From Pseudomonas sp. GD03944 (GTDB taxonomy: Bacteria; Pseudomonadota; Gammaproteobacteria; Pseudomonadales; Pseudomonadaceae), in contig NZ_JAOCAH010000003.1 of the NCBI RefSeq assembly GCF_029839275.1, positions 248,001 through 312,000 of the forward strand: a stretch of 64,000 nt of DNA, given 5' to 3'. Below, one piece after another: positions 28,682-36,382 of this stretch. Position numbers and translations under genes: made by a program. The notes under the pieces were generated by a model, which saw only the letters and a list, made by a program, of their open reading frames with translations, was not told the DNA's origin and did not search any database. How positions within the stretch are numbered: the first letter of the stretch is position 1; every line of letters starts with the position of its first letter.

Positions 28682-30820
28682 ATGAGTTATCAGGTTCTTG
28701 CACGTAAATGGCGTCCCCGCTCGTTCCGCGAAATGGTCGGGCAGACCCATGTGCTCAAGGCACTGATCAACGCCCTCGACAGCCAGCGCCTGCACCACGC
28801 CTATCTGTTCACCGGAACGCGCGGCGTGGGCAAGACCACCATCGCCCGCATCATCGCCAAGTGCCTGAACTGTGAGACCGGCATCAGCTCCACGCCCTGT
28901 GGCGTGTGCTCGATCTGCAAGGAGATCGACGAAGGCCGCTTCGTCGACCTGATCGAAGTCGACGCCGCCAGCCGCACCAAGGTCGAAGACACCCGCGAGC
29001 TGCTGGACAACGTGCAGTACTCGCCGAGCCGGGGCCGCTTCAAGGTCTACCTGATCGACGAAGTGCACATGCTCTCCACCAGCTCGTTCAACGCGCTGCT
29101 GAAGACCCTGGAAGAGCCGCCACCCCACGTCAAATTCCTGCTCGCCACCACCGACCCGCAGAAACTGCCGGTGACGGTGTTGTCGCGCTGCCTGCAGTTC
29201 TCCCTGAAGAACATGCCGCCGGAGCGGGTGGTCGAGCACCTGACCCACGTCCTGGGTGCCGAGAACGTGCCGTTCGAGGACGATGCGCTGTGGCTGCTGG
29301 GCCGTGCCGCCGATGGCTCGATGCGCGACGCCATGAGCCTGACCGACCAGGCCATTGCCTTCGGTGAGGGCAAGGTGCTGGCCGCCGACGTGCGGGCCAT
29401 GCTCGGCACGCTGGATCACGGCCAGGTCTACGGCGTGCTGCACGCGCTGCTGGAGGGTGATGCCCGCGGCGTGATCGATGCGGTGCGCCACCTGGCCGAG
29501 CAGGGCCCCGACTGGAATGGTGTGCTGGCCGAAATGCTCAACGTGCTGCACCGCGTGGCCATCGCCCAGGTGCTGCCGGATGCGGTGGACAATGGCCAGG
29601 GCGACCGCGAGCGCGTCCTGGGGCTGGCCGAGGCGCTGCCGGCCGAGGACGTGCAGTTCTATTACCAGATGGGCCTGATCGGCCGCCGCGACCTGCCGCT
29701 GGCGCCCGACCCCCGGGGCGGCTTCGAAATGGTCCTGTTGCGCATGCTGGCCTTCCGGCCCGCCGATGCGGACGACGCACCGAAGGTGGCGCTAAAGCCG
29801 CTCGGGATTAGCCAGGCCACTGCTGATCCCCGTACCAACCCAGTGGCCGGCGCGGCAACGCCTGCGCCGGCCGTGGTCGCTGCGCCGGCAGAGCCGGTTG
29901 CACCGGTCGTGGCGCCTGCCGCACCCTCGGTTGCTCCCGTTGCTCCCGTTGCTCCCGTTGCTCCCGTTGCTCCCGTCGAGCCGGCGCCAGTTGTCGAGGC
30001 GCCGAGGGTTGCCCAGGCTGAGCCAACGCCAACGCCAACGCCAACGCCAACGCCAGTAGCCGCTGTAGCCGAAGTACCAGCCCCGGTGGTCGAAGCCGTT
30101 GCGGCGCCCAGCCCCTTGCCGTGGGAAGAGCAGGCACCCGTGGCGGTTGCACCCGCGGTGGCGGCTGTGCCCGTCGAGACACCTGCACCAGTGGCGGCGG
30201 TCGAGCCAGCACCCGTCGTGGCCGCCGTTGTCGAGGCAGTCGAAGAAGCCCCTCAGCCAGCCCCGCTGCAAGCGGTGCCCGTGGCCGAGGCGGACAACGA
30301 CGACGAGCCGCCTCCCGGTGACTACGATTACGTCGAGATGGACGCCGATTCGTTCGACTACGATTTCGCCGGCATGGAGCCGGATCAGCCGGTCGAGGCC
30401 GAGCCGCTGCCAGCGGCCAAGCCCGCGACCGGCCTGGCTGCCGACTGGCTGGAGCTGTTCCCCAAGCTGGGGCTGTCCGGTATGACCGGCAGCATCGGCG
30501 CCAACTGCACCCTGATTTCGGTCGAGGGCGATACCTGGCTGTTGCATCTGGACCCGGGGCACAGCGCCCTGTTCAACGCGACCCAGCAGCGTCGCCTGAA
30601 CGATTCGCTCAACCAGTTCCATGGTCGGGAACTGACCCTGAAGATCGAACTGCGCAAGCCGGAGCAGGAAACCCCGGCCCAGGCCGCCGCGCGCAAGCGC
30701 GCCGATCGCCAGCGCGAAGCCGAAGCGTCGATCCAGAACGATCCGCTGGTGCAGCAAATGATCCAGCAGTTCGCCGCGAGCATTCGCGCGGACAGCATTG
30801 AACCCGTAGACACTCCCTGA
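28682..30820 (+). CDS. dnaX: DNA polymerase III subunits tau/gamma (clamp loader)
   Basis: 712 aa. ATPase of the clamp loader that also dimerises the replicative polymerase. Walker A is GTRGVGKTT near 45; zinc-binding Cys residues are in CLNCETG...CGVCSIC (64-79); DEVHML Walker B near 126; SRC sensor near 169. After about 380 a long Ala/Pro/Val linker replaces normal sequence: five VAP repeats from nine-base DNA repeats (29930-29974) and a TP run from five CCAACG repeats (30023-30052). The acidic tract and conserved C-terminal domain V follow. No A-AAA-AAG slippery site was seen, so a separate gamma product by frameshifting is not evident. Confidence 0.95.
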   Translation: MSYQVLARKWRPRSFREMVGQTHVLKALINALDSQRLHHAYLFTGTRGVGKTTIARIIAKCLNCETGISSTPCGVCSICKEIDEGRFVDLIEVDAASRTKVEDTRELLDNVQYSPSRGRFKVYLIDEVHMLSTSSFNALLKTLEEPPPHVKFLLATTDPQKLPVTVLSRCLQFSLKNMPPERVVEHLTHVLGAENVPFEDDALWLLGRAADGSMRDAMSLTDQAIAFGEGKVLAADVRAMLGTLDHGQVYGVLHALLEGDARGVIDAVRHLAEQGPDWNGVLAEMLNVLHRVAIAQVLPDAVDNGQGDRERVLGLAEALPAEDVQFYYQMGLIGRRDLPLAPDPRGGFEMVLLRMLAFRPADADDAPKVALKPLGISQATADPRTNPVAGAATPAPAVVAAPAEPVAPVVAPAAPSVAPVAPVAPVAPVAPVEPAPVVEAPRVAQAEPTPTPTPTPTPVAAVAEVPAPVVEAVAAPSPLPWEEQAPVAVAPAVAAVPVETPAPVAAVEPAPVVAAVVEAVEEAPQPAPLQAVPVAEADNDDEPPPGDYDYVEMDADSFDYDFAGMEPDQPVEAEPLPAAKPATGLAADWLELFPKLGLSGMTGSIGANCTLISVEGDTWLLHLDPGHSALFNATQQRRLNDSLNQFHGRELTLKIELRKPEQETPAQAAARKRADRQREAEASIQNDPLVQQMIQQFAASIRADSIEPVDTP

Positions 30821-30838
30821 TTACCGAGGACTAGCACC

Positions 30839-31165
30839 ATGATGAAAGGTGGCATGGCCGGCCTGATGAAGCAGGCCCAGCAGATGCAAGAAAAGATGCA
30901 GAAGATGCAGGAAGAGCTGGCAAACGCCGAAGTGACCGGCCAATCCGGCGCCGGCCTGGTCAGCGTGGTGATGACCGGTCGCCACGACGTCAAGCGCATC
31001 ACCCTGGACGACAGCCTGATGCAGGAAGACAAGGAAGTGCTGGAAGACCTGATCGCTGCGGCCGTCAACGACGCGGTGCGCAAGGTCGAGCAGAACAGCC
31101 AGGACAAGATGTCGGGTATGACGGCGGGGATGCAGCTTCCGCCCGGCTTCAAAATGCCTTTCTGA
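30839..31165 (+). CDS. ybaB: YbaB/EbfC-family nucleoid-associated protein
   Basis: 108 aa. Small dimeric DNA-binding protein. N-terminal Met/Gln-rich helix ([29 protein letters not shown]) followed by the conserved [22 protein letters not shown] beta region. It lies 18 bp after dnaX and before recR, the canonical dnaX-ybaB-recR cluster, which suggests a link with replication and repair. Confidence 0.94.
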   Translation: MMKGGMAGLMKQAQQMQEKMQKMQEELANAEVTGQSGAGLVSVVMTGRHDVKRITLDDSLMQEDKEVLEDLIAAAVNDAVRKVEQNSQDKMSGMTAGMQLPPGFKMPF

Positions 31166-31200
31166 CAAGAGGCGTCCAGCCAGCGCACATAACTGCGTTG

Positions 31201-31258
31201 CAAACAGGCCCGAGCATCCTCATTTACAGCAGTAAACTCCGGTGCTCGGGCCTGTTTG
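31201..31258. terminator. Long perfect inverted repeat with nested palindrome between ybaB and recR
   Basis: CAAACAGGCCCGAGCA (31201-31216) pairs perfectly with TGCTCGGGCCTGTTTG (31243-31258). The 26-base loop contains its own perfect palindrome TTTACAGCAGTAAA at 31223-31236 apart from the central pair. The stem ends in TTTG, so it may be a terminator after ybaB or an mRNA-stability element ahead of recR. Confidence 0.65.
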
Positions 31259-31364
31259 CGCCTTGTTCTGCACGCCGTCTGACCACCTCCCGGCAGCGGT
31301 GGTGAACAAGGCTGAGTAGAGCACCTGTTGCACTCAACATCCCGTCGTTACCGAGTACCTCTCC

Positions 31365-31964
31365 ATGAGCTTCAGCCCGCTGATCCGTCAACTGATCGAT
31401 TCCCTGCGTATCCTTCCCGGTGTCGGGCAGAAAACCGCACAGCGCATGGCGTTGCAGATGCTCGAGCGCGATCGCAGTGGTGCGTTGCGCCTGGCCCAGG
31501 CGTTGACCCAGGCGATGGAAGGGGTGGGGCATTGCAAGCAGTGCCGCAGCCTGAGCGAAGACGAGATCTGCCAGCTGTGCGCCGATCCGCGCCGCGATGA
31601 CAGCCTGCTGTGCGTCGTGGAAGGTCCGATGGACGTGTATGCCGTCGAGCACACCGGGTTCCGTGGCCGTTATTTTGTGCTTAAGGGGCACCTGTCGCCG
31701 CTGGATGGCCTGGGGCCGGAAGCCATCGGCATTCCCGAGCTGCTGGCGCGCATCGAGGCGGGCACCTTCACCGAGGTGATTCTCGCCACCAACCCGACCG
31801 TGGAAGGTGAAGCTACCGCGCACTACATTGCCCAGTTGCTGGCGAACAAGGGCCTGGTGGCCTCGCGCATCGCCCACGGCATGCCCCTGGGCGGCGAGCT
31901 GGAGCTGGTAGACGGCGGCACCCTGGCCCATTCGATTGCCGGGCGCCGGCCGATCATTCTCTAA
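31365..31964 (+). CDS. recR: Recombination mediator protein RecR
   Basis: 199 aa, typical length. Acts with RecF and RecO to load RecA at gaps. Helix-hairpin-helix at about 13-30 ([16 protein letters not shown]), a C4 zinc finger ([16 protein letters not shown], about 57-72) and the Toprim domain starting at [18 protein letters not shown]. The protein ends in the conserved [22 protein letters not shown] segment. Confidence 0.96.
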   Translation: MSFSPLIRQLIDSLRILPGVGQKTAQRMALQMLERDRSGALRLAQALTQAMEGVGHCKQCRSLSEDEICQLCADPRRDDSLLCVVEGPMDVYAVEHTGFRGRYFVLKGHLSPLDGLGPEAIGIPELLARIEAGTFTEVILATNPTVEGEATAHYIAQLLANKGLVASRIAHGMPLGGELELVDGGTLAHSIAGRRPIIL

Positions 31965-32142
31965 GCGTTTCGGCGCAGGCCTCAGCAGCCTTGCGCCATG
32001 GCCCCGCGTCCGGCCTCTGAGCCGCGCATGCAGGGTCCCGGTCATCGCGGCTGAAGAATCGCCCGCGCATATGGCCGATACCTCGCCTTGAAAACCAAGC
32101 AAGCGCTCGGTAAGGTCGCCAAAACCTTATCGGGAAGCAGCC

Positions 32143-33291
32143 ATGTCCGCCATGCACGAGTATTTCGACGAGTCCCATCAACTGGTGCGCGATTCGGTGC
32201 GCCGTTTCGTCGAGCGTGAAATCCTGCCGCACATCGACGCGTGGGAGGAGGCCGAGAGTTTTCCTCGCGAGCTGTACCTCAAGGCCGGCGCGGCGGGCAT
32301 TCTCGGCATCGGTTACCCGGAGGCGTTCGGCGGCAGCCATGAAGGTGACCTGTTCGCCAAGGTCGCGGCCAGCGAGGAGCTGATGCGCAGCGGTTCCGGC
32401 GGCCTAGTGGCCGGCCTGGGATCGCTGGATATCGGTTTGCCGCCGGTGCTCAAGTGGGGCAAGCCGGCTTTGCGTGACCGAGTGGTGCCACAGGTGCTGG
32501 CTGGGGAGAAGATCATGGCCCTGGCCGTCACCGAGCCGTCCGGCGGCTCGGACGTGGCCAACCTCAAGACCCGCGCGGTGCGCGAGGGCGATCACTACCG
32601 CGTCACCGGCAGCAAGACCTTCATCACCAGCGGCGTGCGCGCCGACTACTACACGGTGGCGGTGCGCACCGGCAACGAGGGCTTCGGTGGCGTCAGCCTG
32701 TTGCTGGTGGAAAAGGGCACGCCGGGCTTCACCGTTGGCCGTTCGCTGAAGAAGATGGGGTGGTGGGCGTCGGACACCGCCGAGCTGTTCTTCGACGACT
32801 GCCGGGTGCCGGTGGAGAACCTCATCGGTGCGGAAAACATGGGCTTCGCCTGCATCATGGCCAACTTCCAGAGCGAGCGCCTGTCCTTGTCGATCATGGC
32901 CAACATGACCGCCCAGCTGGCGCTGGAGGAAGCGATGACCTGGGCCCGTGAGCGCCAGGCCTTCGGCAAGCCGATCGGCAAGTTCCAGGTGCTCAAGCAC
33001 CGCCTGGCCGAGATGGCCACGCAGTTGGAGGTGTCCCGCGAGTTCACCTACCGGCAGGCGGCGAAGATGGCGGCCGGCAAGAGCGTGATCAAGGAAATCT
33101 CCATGGCCAAGAACTTCGCCACCGACATCGCCGATCGCCTGACCTACGACGCGGTGCAGATCCTCGGCGGCATGGGCTACATGCGTGAAAGCCTGGTGGA
33201 ACGGCTGTACCGCGACAACCGCATCCTGTCCATCGGCGGCGGTTCGCGGGAGATCATGAACGAGATCATCAGCAAGCAGATAGGGCTGTAG
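32143..33291 (+). CDS. Acyl-CoA dehydrogenase, isovaleryl/citronellyl-CoA-type active site
   Basis: 382 aa FAD enzyme introducing an alpha-beta double bond into an acyl-CoA. Signatures ALAVTEPSGGSDVANLKT (FAD/substrate) and VQILGGMGYMRESLVERLYRDNRI are clear. At the usual catalytic position of short- and medium-chain enzymes (YEGT) it has GGGS instead, as in isovaleryl-CoA dehydrogenase, which uses a Glu in the preceding helix; here Glu245 in NFQSERLS is the matching candidate. This favours a branched-chain or terpenoid substrate. No electron-transfer partner is adjacent. Confidence 0.88.
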   Translation: MSAMHEYFDESHQLVRDSVRRFVEREILPHIDAWEEAESFPRELYLKAGAAGILGIGYPEAFGGSHEGDLFAKVAASEELMRSGSGGLVAGLGSLDIGLPPVLKWGKPALRDRVVPQVLAGEKIMALAVTEPSGGSDVANLKTRAVREGDHYRVTGSKTFITSGVRADYYTVAVRTGNEGFGGVSLLLVEKGTPGFTVGRSLKKMGWWASDTAELFFDDCRVPVENLIGAENMGFACIMANFQSERLSLSIMANMTAQLALEEAMTWARERQAFGKPIGKFQVLKHRLAEMATQLEVSREFTYRQAAKMAAGKSVIKEISMAKNFATDIADRLTYDAVQILGGMGYMRESLVERLYRDNRILSIGGGSREIMNEIISKQIGL

Positions 33292-33316
33292 CGAACGCTG
33301 CCAGCCCCGTTACCGC

Positions 33317-34243
33317 TCACGCCGACTTGCGCAGGCGCGCCAGGTCGCGCAGGGGTGGGGCGCCGAACAGGCGGCTGTATTCGCGGCTGAATTGCGACGG
33401 GCTTTCATAGCCCACCCGGTAGCTGGCCGAGGCGGCTTCGAGGCCTTCGCAGAGCATCAGGCGCCGGGCTTCCTGCAGACGCAACTGCTTCTGGTACTGC
33501 AGCGGGCTCAGGGCGGTGACGGCCTTGAAGCGGTGGTGCAGGGTCGAGGAACTGAGGTTGACCTCGCGAGCCAGTTCCTCGATGCGCAGCGGCTGGTCGA
33601 AGTGGGTGTTCAGCCACTCGATGGCGCGCGCCACGCGGTGGCTCTGGCTGTCGGCGATGGCGATCTCGTGCAGGCGATGGCCCTGGGGGCTGTGCAGCAG
33701 CCGGTAGAAAATCTCACGCAGCGCCAGGGGCGCCAGCATGGCGATGTCCCGGGGCGTCTCGAGCAGGCGCAGCAGGCGGATCAGTGCGTCGAGCATCGAC
33801 AGGTCCAGTTTATCGAGGTACAGCGCGCGCCGTGGGCTCGGGCTGGGCACTTCCATGGGGCCGGCATCGGCGATCAGGTTGGTGATCTGGGCGGGGTCGA
33901 TGTCCAGGCGCAGGCTCAGGTAGGGCTGCTCCGGCGTGGCGTCGATCACCTGACCGGTGACCGGCAGGGTCACCGAGGCCACCAAGTAATTCAGCGGGTC
34001 GTAGATGTACTGCTCGGCCCCCAGCCGGACCTCCTTGCGCCCCTGGGCGATGATGCACAGGCTCGGCTTGTACAAGGTCGGCATCGGCAGGCTCGGGCCG
34101 GTGGCGCAGGCCGTGTCCAGGCCGGCGATCGCCGTGGGGTGCAGGCCATCGCCGGGGTTGAAGCGGCGTATCAGCGCGGCCAGTTCGGCCTGGCGCTCGG
34201 CGAAACGGGGGTCGAGTTCTGCGGGGGGCGTGAGTGAATTCAT
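33317..34243 (-). CDS. AraC-family transcriptional regulator
   Basis: 308 aa. N-terminal cupin-like effector region of the AraC_N type (PSLCIIAQGRKEVRLGAEQYIYDPLNYLVASVTLPVTGQV, about 60-100). C-terminal double helix-turn-helix from about 205 (RAIEWLNTHFDQPLRIEELAREVNLSSSTLHHRFK ... RVGYESPSQFSREYSRLFG). Divergent from the SDR gene at 34544 with two 20-bp direct repeats in the 300-bp gap, so control of that gene is likely. Effector unknown. Confidence 0.9.
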   Translation of the reverse strand: MNSLTPPAELDPRFAERQAELAALIRRFNPGDGLHPTAIAGLDTACATGPSLPMPTLYKPSLCIIAQGRKEVRLGAEQYIYDPLNYLVASVTLPVTGQVIDATPEQPYLSLRLDIDPAQITNLIADAGPMEVPSPSPRRALYLDKLDLSMLDALIRLLRLLETPRDIAMLAPLALREIFYRLLHSPQGHRLHEIAIADSQSHRVARAIEWLNTHFDQPLRIEELAREVNLSSSTLHHRFKAVTALSPLQYQKQLRLQEARRLMLCEGLEAASASYRVGYESPSQFSREYSRLFGAPPLRDLARLRKSA

Positions 34244-34325
34244 GGGGGTAGGCTCCTGAGGCGAGGATCAGCCTAGCCCGGTTTTTCAGGCAAGTCAGCG
34301 CCGCGCTTTCGGCCGCATAGGATCA

Positions 34326-34463
34326 GGCAAGAATTAGCCAGTAATAGGCAAATGTCCAGCGCTCATGGGCGCTGTAGGAATTACGAGGCGGCTGGCTGGT
34401 AGTGTTCTCATGACCTGGCTTGAAAACGGCGCTCGCAGTTTTGGGCAAGAATGAGCGAGTAAT
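34326..34463. promoter_or_regulatory. Pair of 20-bp direct repeats between araC-type gene and SDR
   Basis: GGCAAGAATTAGCCAGTAAT (34326-34345) and GGCAAGAATGAGCGAGTAAT (34444-34463) agree at 18 of 20 positions and are in the same orientation, 118 bp apart. AraC-type activators commonly bind such direct repeats. One lies about 80 bp from each gene of the divergent pair. Otherwise the 34244-34543 gap holds no gene. Confidence 0.6.
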
Positions 34464-34543
34464 CGACTAACGCCTCGTGCCTTCCGTGCTTACTCTCTGT
34501 ACCTACCGCGGCACCCGCCGCCCGAGTCGCAGAGGTTTGCATC

Positions 34544-35281
34544 ATGTTGAACATCCGAGACAAGGTCATCCTGATTACCGGTGCCAGCAGCGGCATTGGC
34601 GAGGCCTGCGCACGGCTGCTGGCCGAGCGGGGCGCCACCCTGTTGCTGGGCGCGCGTCGTACCGAACGCCTGGAACAACTGGTCGCCGAGATCCGCCAGG
34701 CGGGCGGTCATGCGGAGTACCAGCGCCTGGACGTGACCAGCCAGGAAGACACCCAGGCGTTCATCGACACGGCCGTGGCCCGTTTCGGTCGGGTCGACGT
34801 GCTGGTCAACAACGCCGGCGTCATGCCGCTTTCCCGCCTCGACGCCCTGAAGGTCGACGAGTGGAACCGCATGATCGACGTCAACATCCGCGGCGTCCTG
34901 TACGGCATCGCCGCGGCGCTCCCGCTGATGCAGCGCCAGGGCACCGGCCAGTTCGTCAACATCGCCTCGATCGGCGCCTACAGCGTGGTGCCGACCGCCG
35001 CGGTGTACTGCGCGACCAAGTACGCGGTAAAGGCCATTTCCGAAGGGCTGCGCCAGGAAGTGGGTGGCGACATCCGCGTCACCTTGGTTTCGCCCGGGGT
35101 CGTCGAGTCGGAGTTGGCGGAGAGCATTTCCGATCCGCTCAGCCGGGACGCCATGAAGGAGTTCCGCAAGGTCGCCATTACCCCGGACGCCATCGCGCGG
35201 GCCATTGCCTACGCGGTCGAGCAGCCGGCGGACGTGGACGTCAGCGAGCTGATCGTGCGGCCCACCGCCAGCCCGTACTGA
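34544..35281 (+). CDS. Short-chain dehydrogenase/reductase
   Basis: 245 aa classical SDR, NAD(P)-dependent oxidoreductase. Cofactor motif TGASSGIG (12-19), NNAG near 87, catalytic Ser in IASIGAYS, and YCATK (Tyr-x-x-x-Lys) near 152. The Arg pair in LLLGARRTERLEQL favours NADP(H). Probably regulated by the divergent AraC protein, and followed by two small genes in the same direction. Substrate unknown. Confidence 0.9.
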   Translation: MLNIRDKVILITGASSGIGEACARLLAERGATLLLGARRTERLEQLVAEIRQAGGHAEYQRLDVTSQEDTQAFIDTAVARFGRVDVLVNNAGVMPLSRLDALKVDEWNRMIDVNIRGVLYGIAAALPLMQRQGTGQFVNIASIGAYSVVPTAAVYCATKYAVKAISEGLRQEVGGDIRVTLVSPGVVESELAESISDPLSRDAMKEFRKVAITPDAIARAIAYAVEQPADVDVSELIVRPTASPY

Positions 35282-35291
35282 GGCGGATGCC

Positions 35292-35453
35292 ATGGGCGGT
35301 AAATGGATTCTGGTGCCGCTCGTGGCGCTGTTCCTGTCCACGGCCTACCTGGATTCGTGGGCCAAGGGTGAGTGCCACGGGCTCCAGGCCCGTGCCGCGC
35401 AACCCGTGTTGCCGGCTTTGCCAGCGCCTGGCGACACCACAGCGGCCATTTGA
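35292..35453 (+). CDS. Small membrane-anchored or exported protein, 53 aa
   Basis: ATG at 35292, ten bases after the SDR stop, with GGCGGATGC upstream. The translation begins MGGKWILVPLVALFLSTAYL, a charged start followed by a hydrophobic stretch of about 15 residues, then a short polar tail with one Cys and a Pro/Ala-rich end. It is too short for ordinary ORF calling. Tight spacing to the SDR gene and to the ABM gene (31 bp) suggests one transcription unit. Function unknown; coding status needs proteomic or comparative support. Confidence 0.5.
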   Translation: MGGKWILVPLVALFLSTAYLDSWAKGECHGLQARAAQPVLPALPAPGDTTAAI

Positions 35454-35484
35454 AGCCGCGTCATTCAACCTTTGGAGAGACGAC

Positions 35485-35781
35485 ATGCTGACTCATATCA
35501 CGGTGGTACGCGCCGCACGGGGGCGCTCCGAACAACTGGGCCTGTGTTTGCAGGCCTTGAGCGGCGCCGCACGCAAGATGGACGGCTGCCTGAGCTTCGA
35601 TGTCGGGCGCAAGGCCGATGAGGCCGGTGCCTGGCTGGTGCATGGCGAGTGGCGGTCGAACGCGGCGCTGCAGGCCTACTTCACCGCACCGCTGTTGCAG
35701 CGCGTGCTCGACGAGGCCATGAAGCGGCACCTGCTCGGCAGCGTGACGAGCATGACCTACGAGCAGAGCCAGGCGGCATGA
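35485..35781 (+). CDS. Antibiotic-biosynthesis-monooxygenase (ABM) domain protein
   Basis: 98 aa, start at the ATG at 35485 with GGAGAG nine bases before. Ferredoxin-like alpha/beta fold of ABM proteins: LTHITVVRAARGRSEQLGLCLQALSG at the N-terminus, GCLSFDVGRKADEAGAWLVHGEWRSNAALQAYFTAPLL in the middle. Such proteins include quinol and haem-degrading monooxygenases, but no specific active site is identifiable. Last gene of the probable SDR unit, closed by a terminator. Confidence 0.8.
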   Translation: MLTHITVVRAARGRSEQLGLCLQALSGAARKMDGCLSFDVGRKADEAGAWLVHGEWRSNAALQAYFTAPLLQRVLDEAMKRHLLGSVTSMTYEQSQAA

Positions 35782-35792
35782 GCCCGGCAGTG

Positions 35793-35832
35793 AAAGCCCC
35801 GTTACCACCTTGTGGGTACCGGGGCTTTTTTA
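35793..35832 (+). terminator. Rho-independent terminator after the ABM gene
   Basis: AAAGCCCCGTTACC ... GGTACCGGGGCTTTTTT hairpin with a six-T tail, about 12 bp past the stop. Confidence 0.87.
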
Positions 35833-35887
35833 TTGAGGCGTATCGTCGCGTCGGAGAGGTGTTGTGACGCTGTGATGGATCGCGGCT

Positions 35888-36330
35888 GATCGTTCCCACG
35901 CTCCGCGTGGGCATGCATCCCGTGACGCTCCGCGTCACCAGCGGTATTGGTTATGCAGCGAGGCGTCGGTATGTGGGGGTTGGTGTTGAGTGGCGGTGTT
36001 CCCGGGTTTCGCTGCGCTCTACCCAGGCTACTAATTGGCGTTGCACCGTGGTGGATGGGTGGAGCGTCATCCACCCTACGTATGGCCGTGATCGCGGTTT
36101 GATAGCCGCCGCATGATCGTTCCCACGCTCCGCGTGGGCATGCATCCCGTGACGCTCCGCGTCACCAGCGGTGTCGGCTATGCAGGGAGGCTTCCGGGAT
36201 GTGGGTATCGGTGTTGAGGGGCGGTGTTCCCGGGTTTCGCTGCGCTCTACCCAGGCTACGAGACTGCGGGTTGGTGGATGGGTGGAGCGTCATCCACCCT
36301 ACGTGACGAGCGTGTCGTTTCGGTGCCACA
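35888..36330. repeat. Two-copy 227-bp tandem repeat with embedded dispersed repeat
   Basis: GATCGTTCCCACGCTCCGCG begins at 35888 and again at 36115 (227-bp period), each followed by the GTGACGCTCCGCGTCACCAGCGG module. Each unit also carries CCCGGGTTTCGCTGCGCTCT-type sequence (36001-36031 and 36229-36259), the reverse complement of elements at 60273, 61449 and 61932, and a GGGTGGAGCGTCATCCACCCTACG hairpin. The whole 35782-36382 gap is repeat and terminators; no gene is seen. Confidence 0.88.
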
Positions 36331-36336
36331 CAGCGC

Positions 36337-36370
36337 AAAACGCCCCGGCGCGTGAGCGGCGGGGCGTTTT
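36337..36370. terminator. Bidirectional terminator next to the esterase gene
   Basis: AAAACGCCCCG / CGGGGCGTTTT stem, 13 bp downstream of the minus-strand esterase stop; usable from both sides. Confidence 0.8.
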
Positions 36371-36382
36371 GTTTGGTGCGGG

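Noticed and set aside
28682..30820. Programmed frameshift in dnaX
   Set aside because: No A-AAA-AAG slippery heptamer was found in the linker region; the full-length tau frame is intact.
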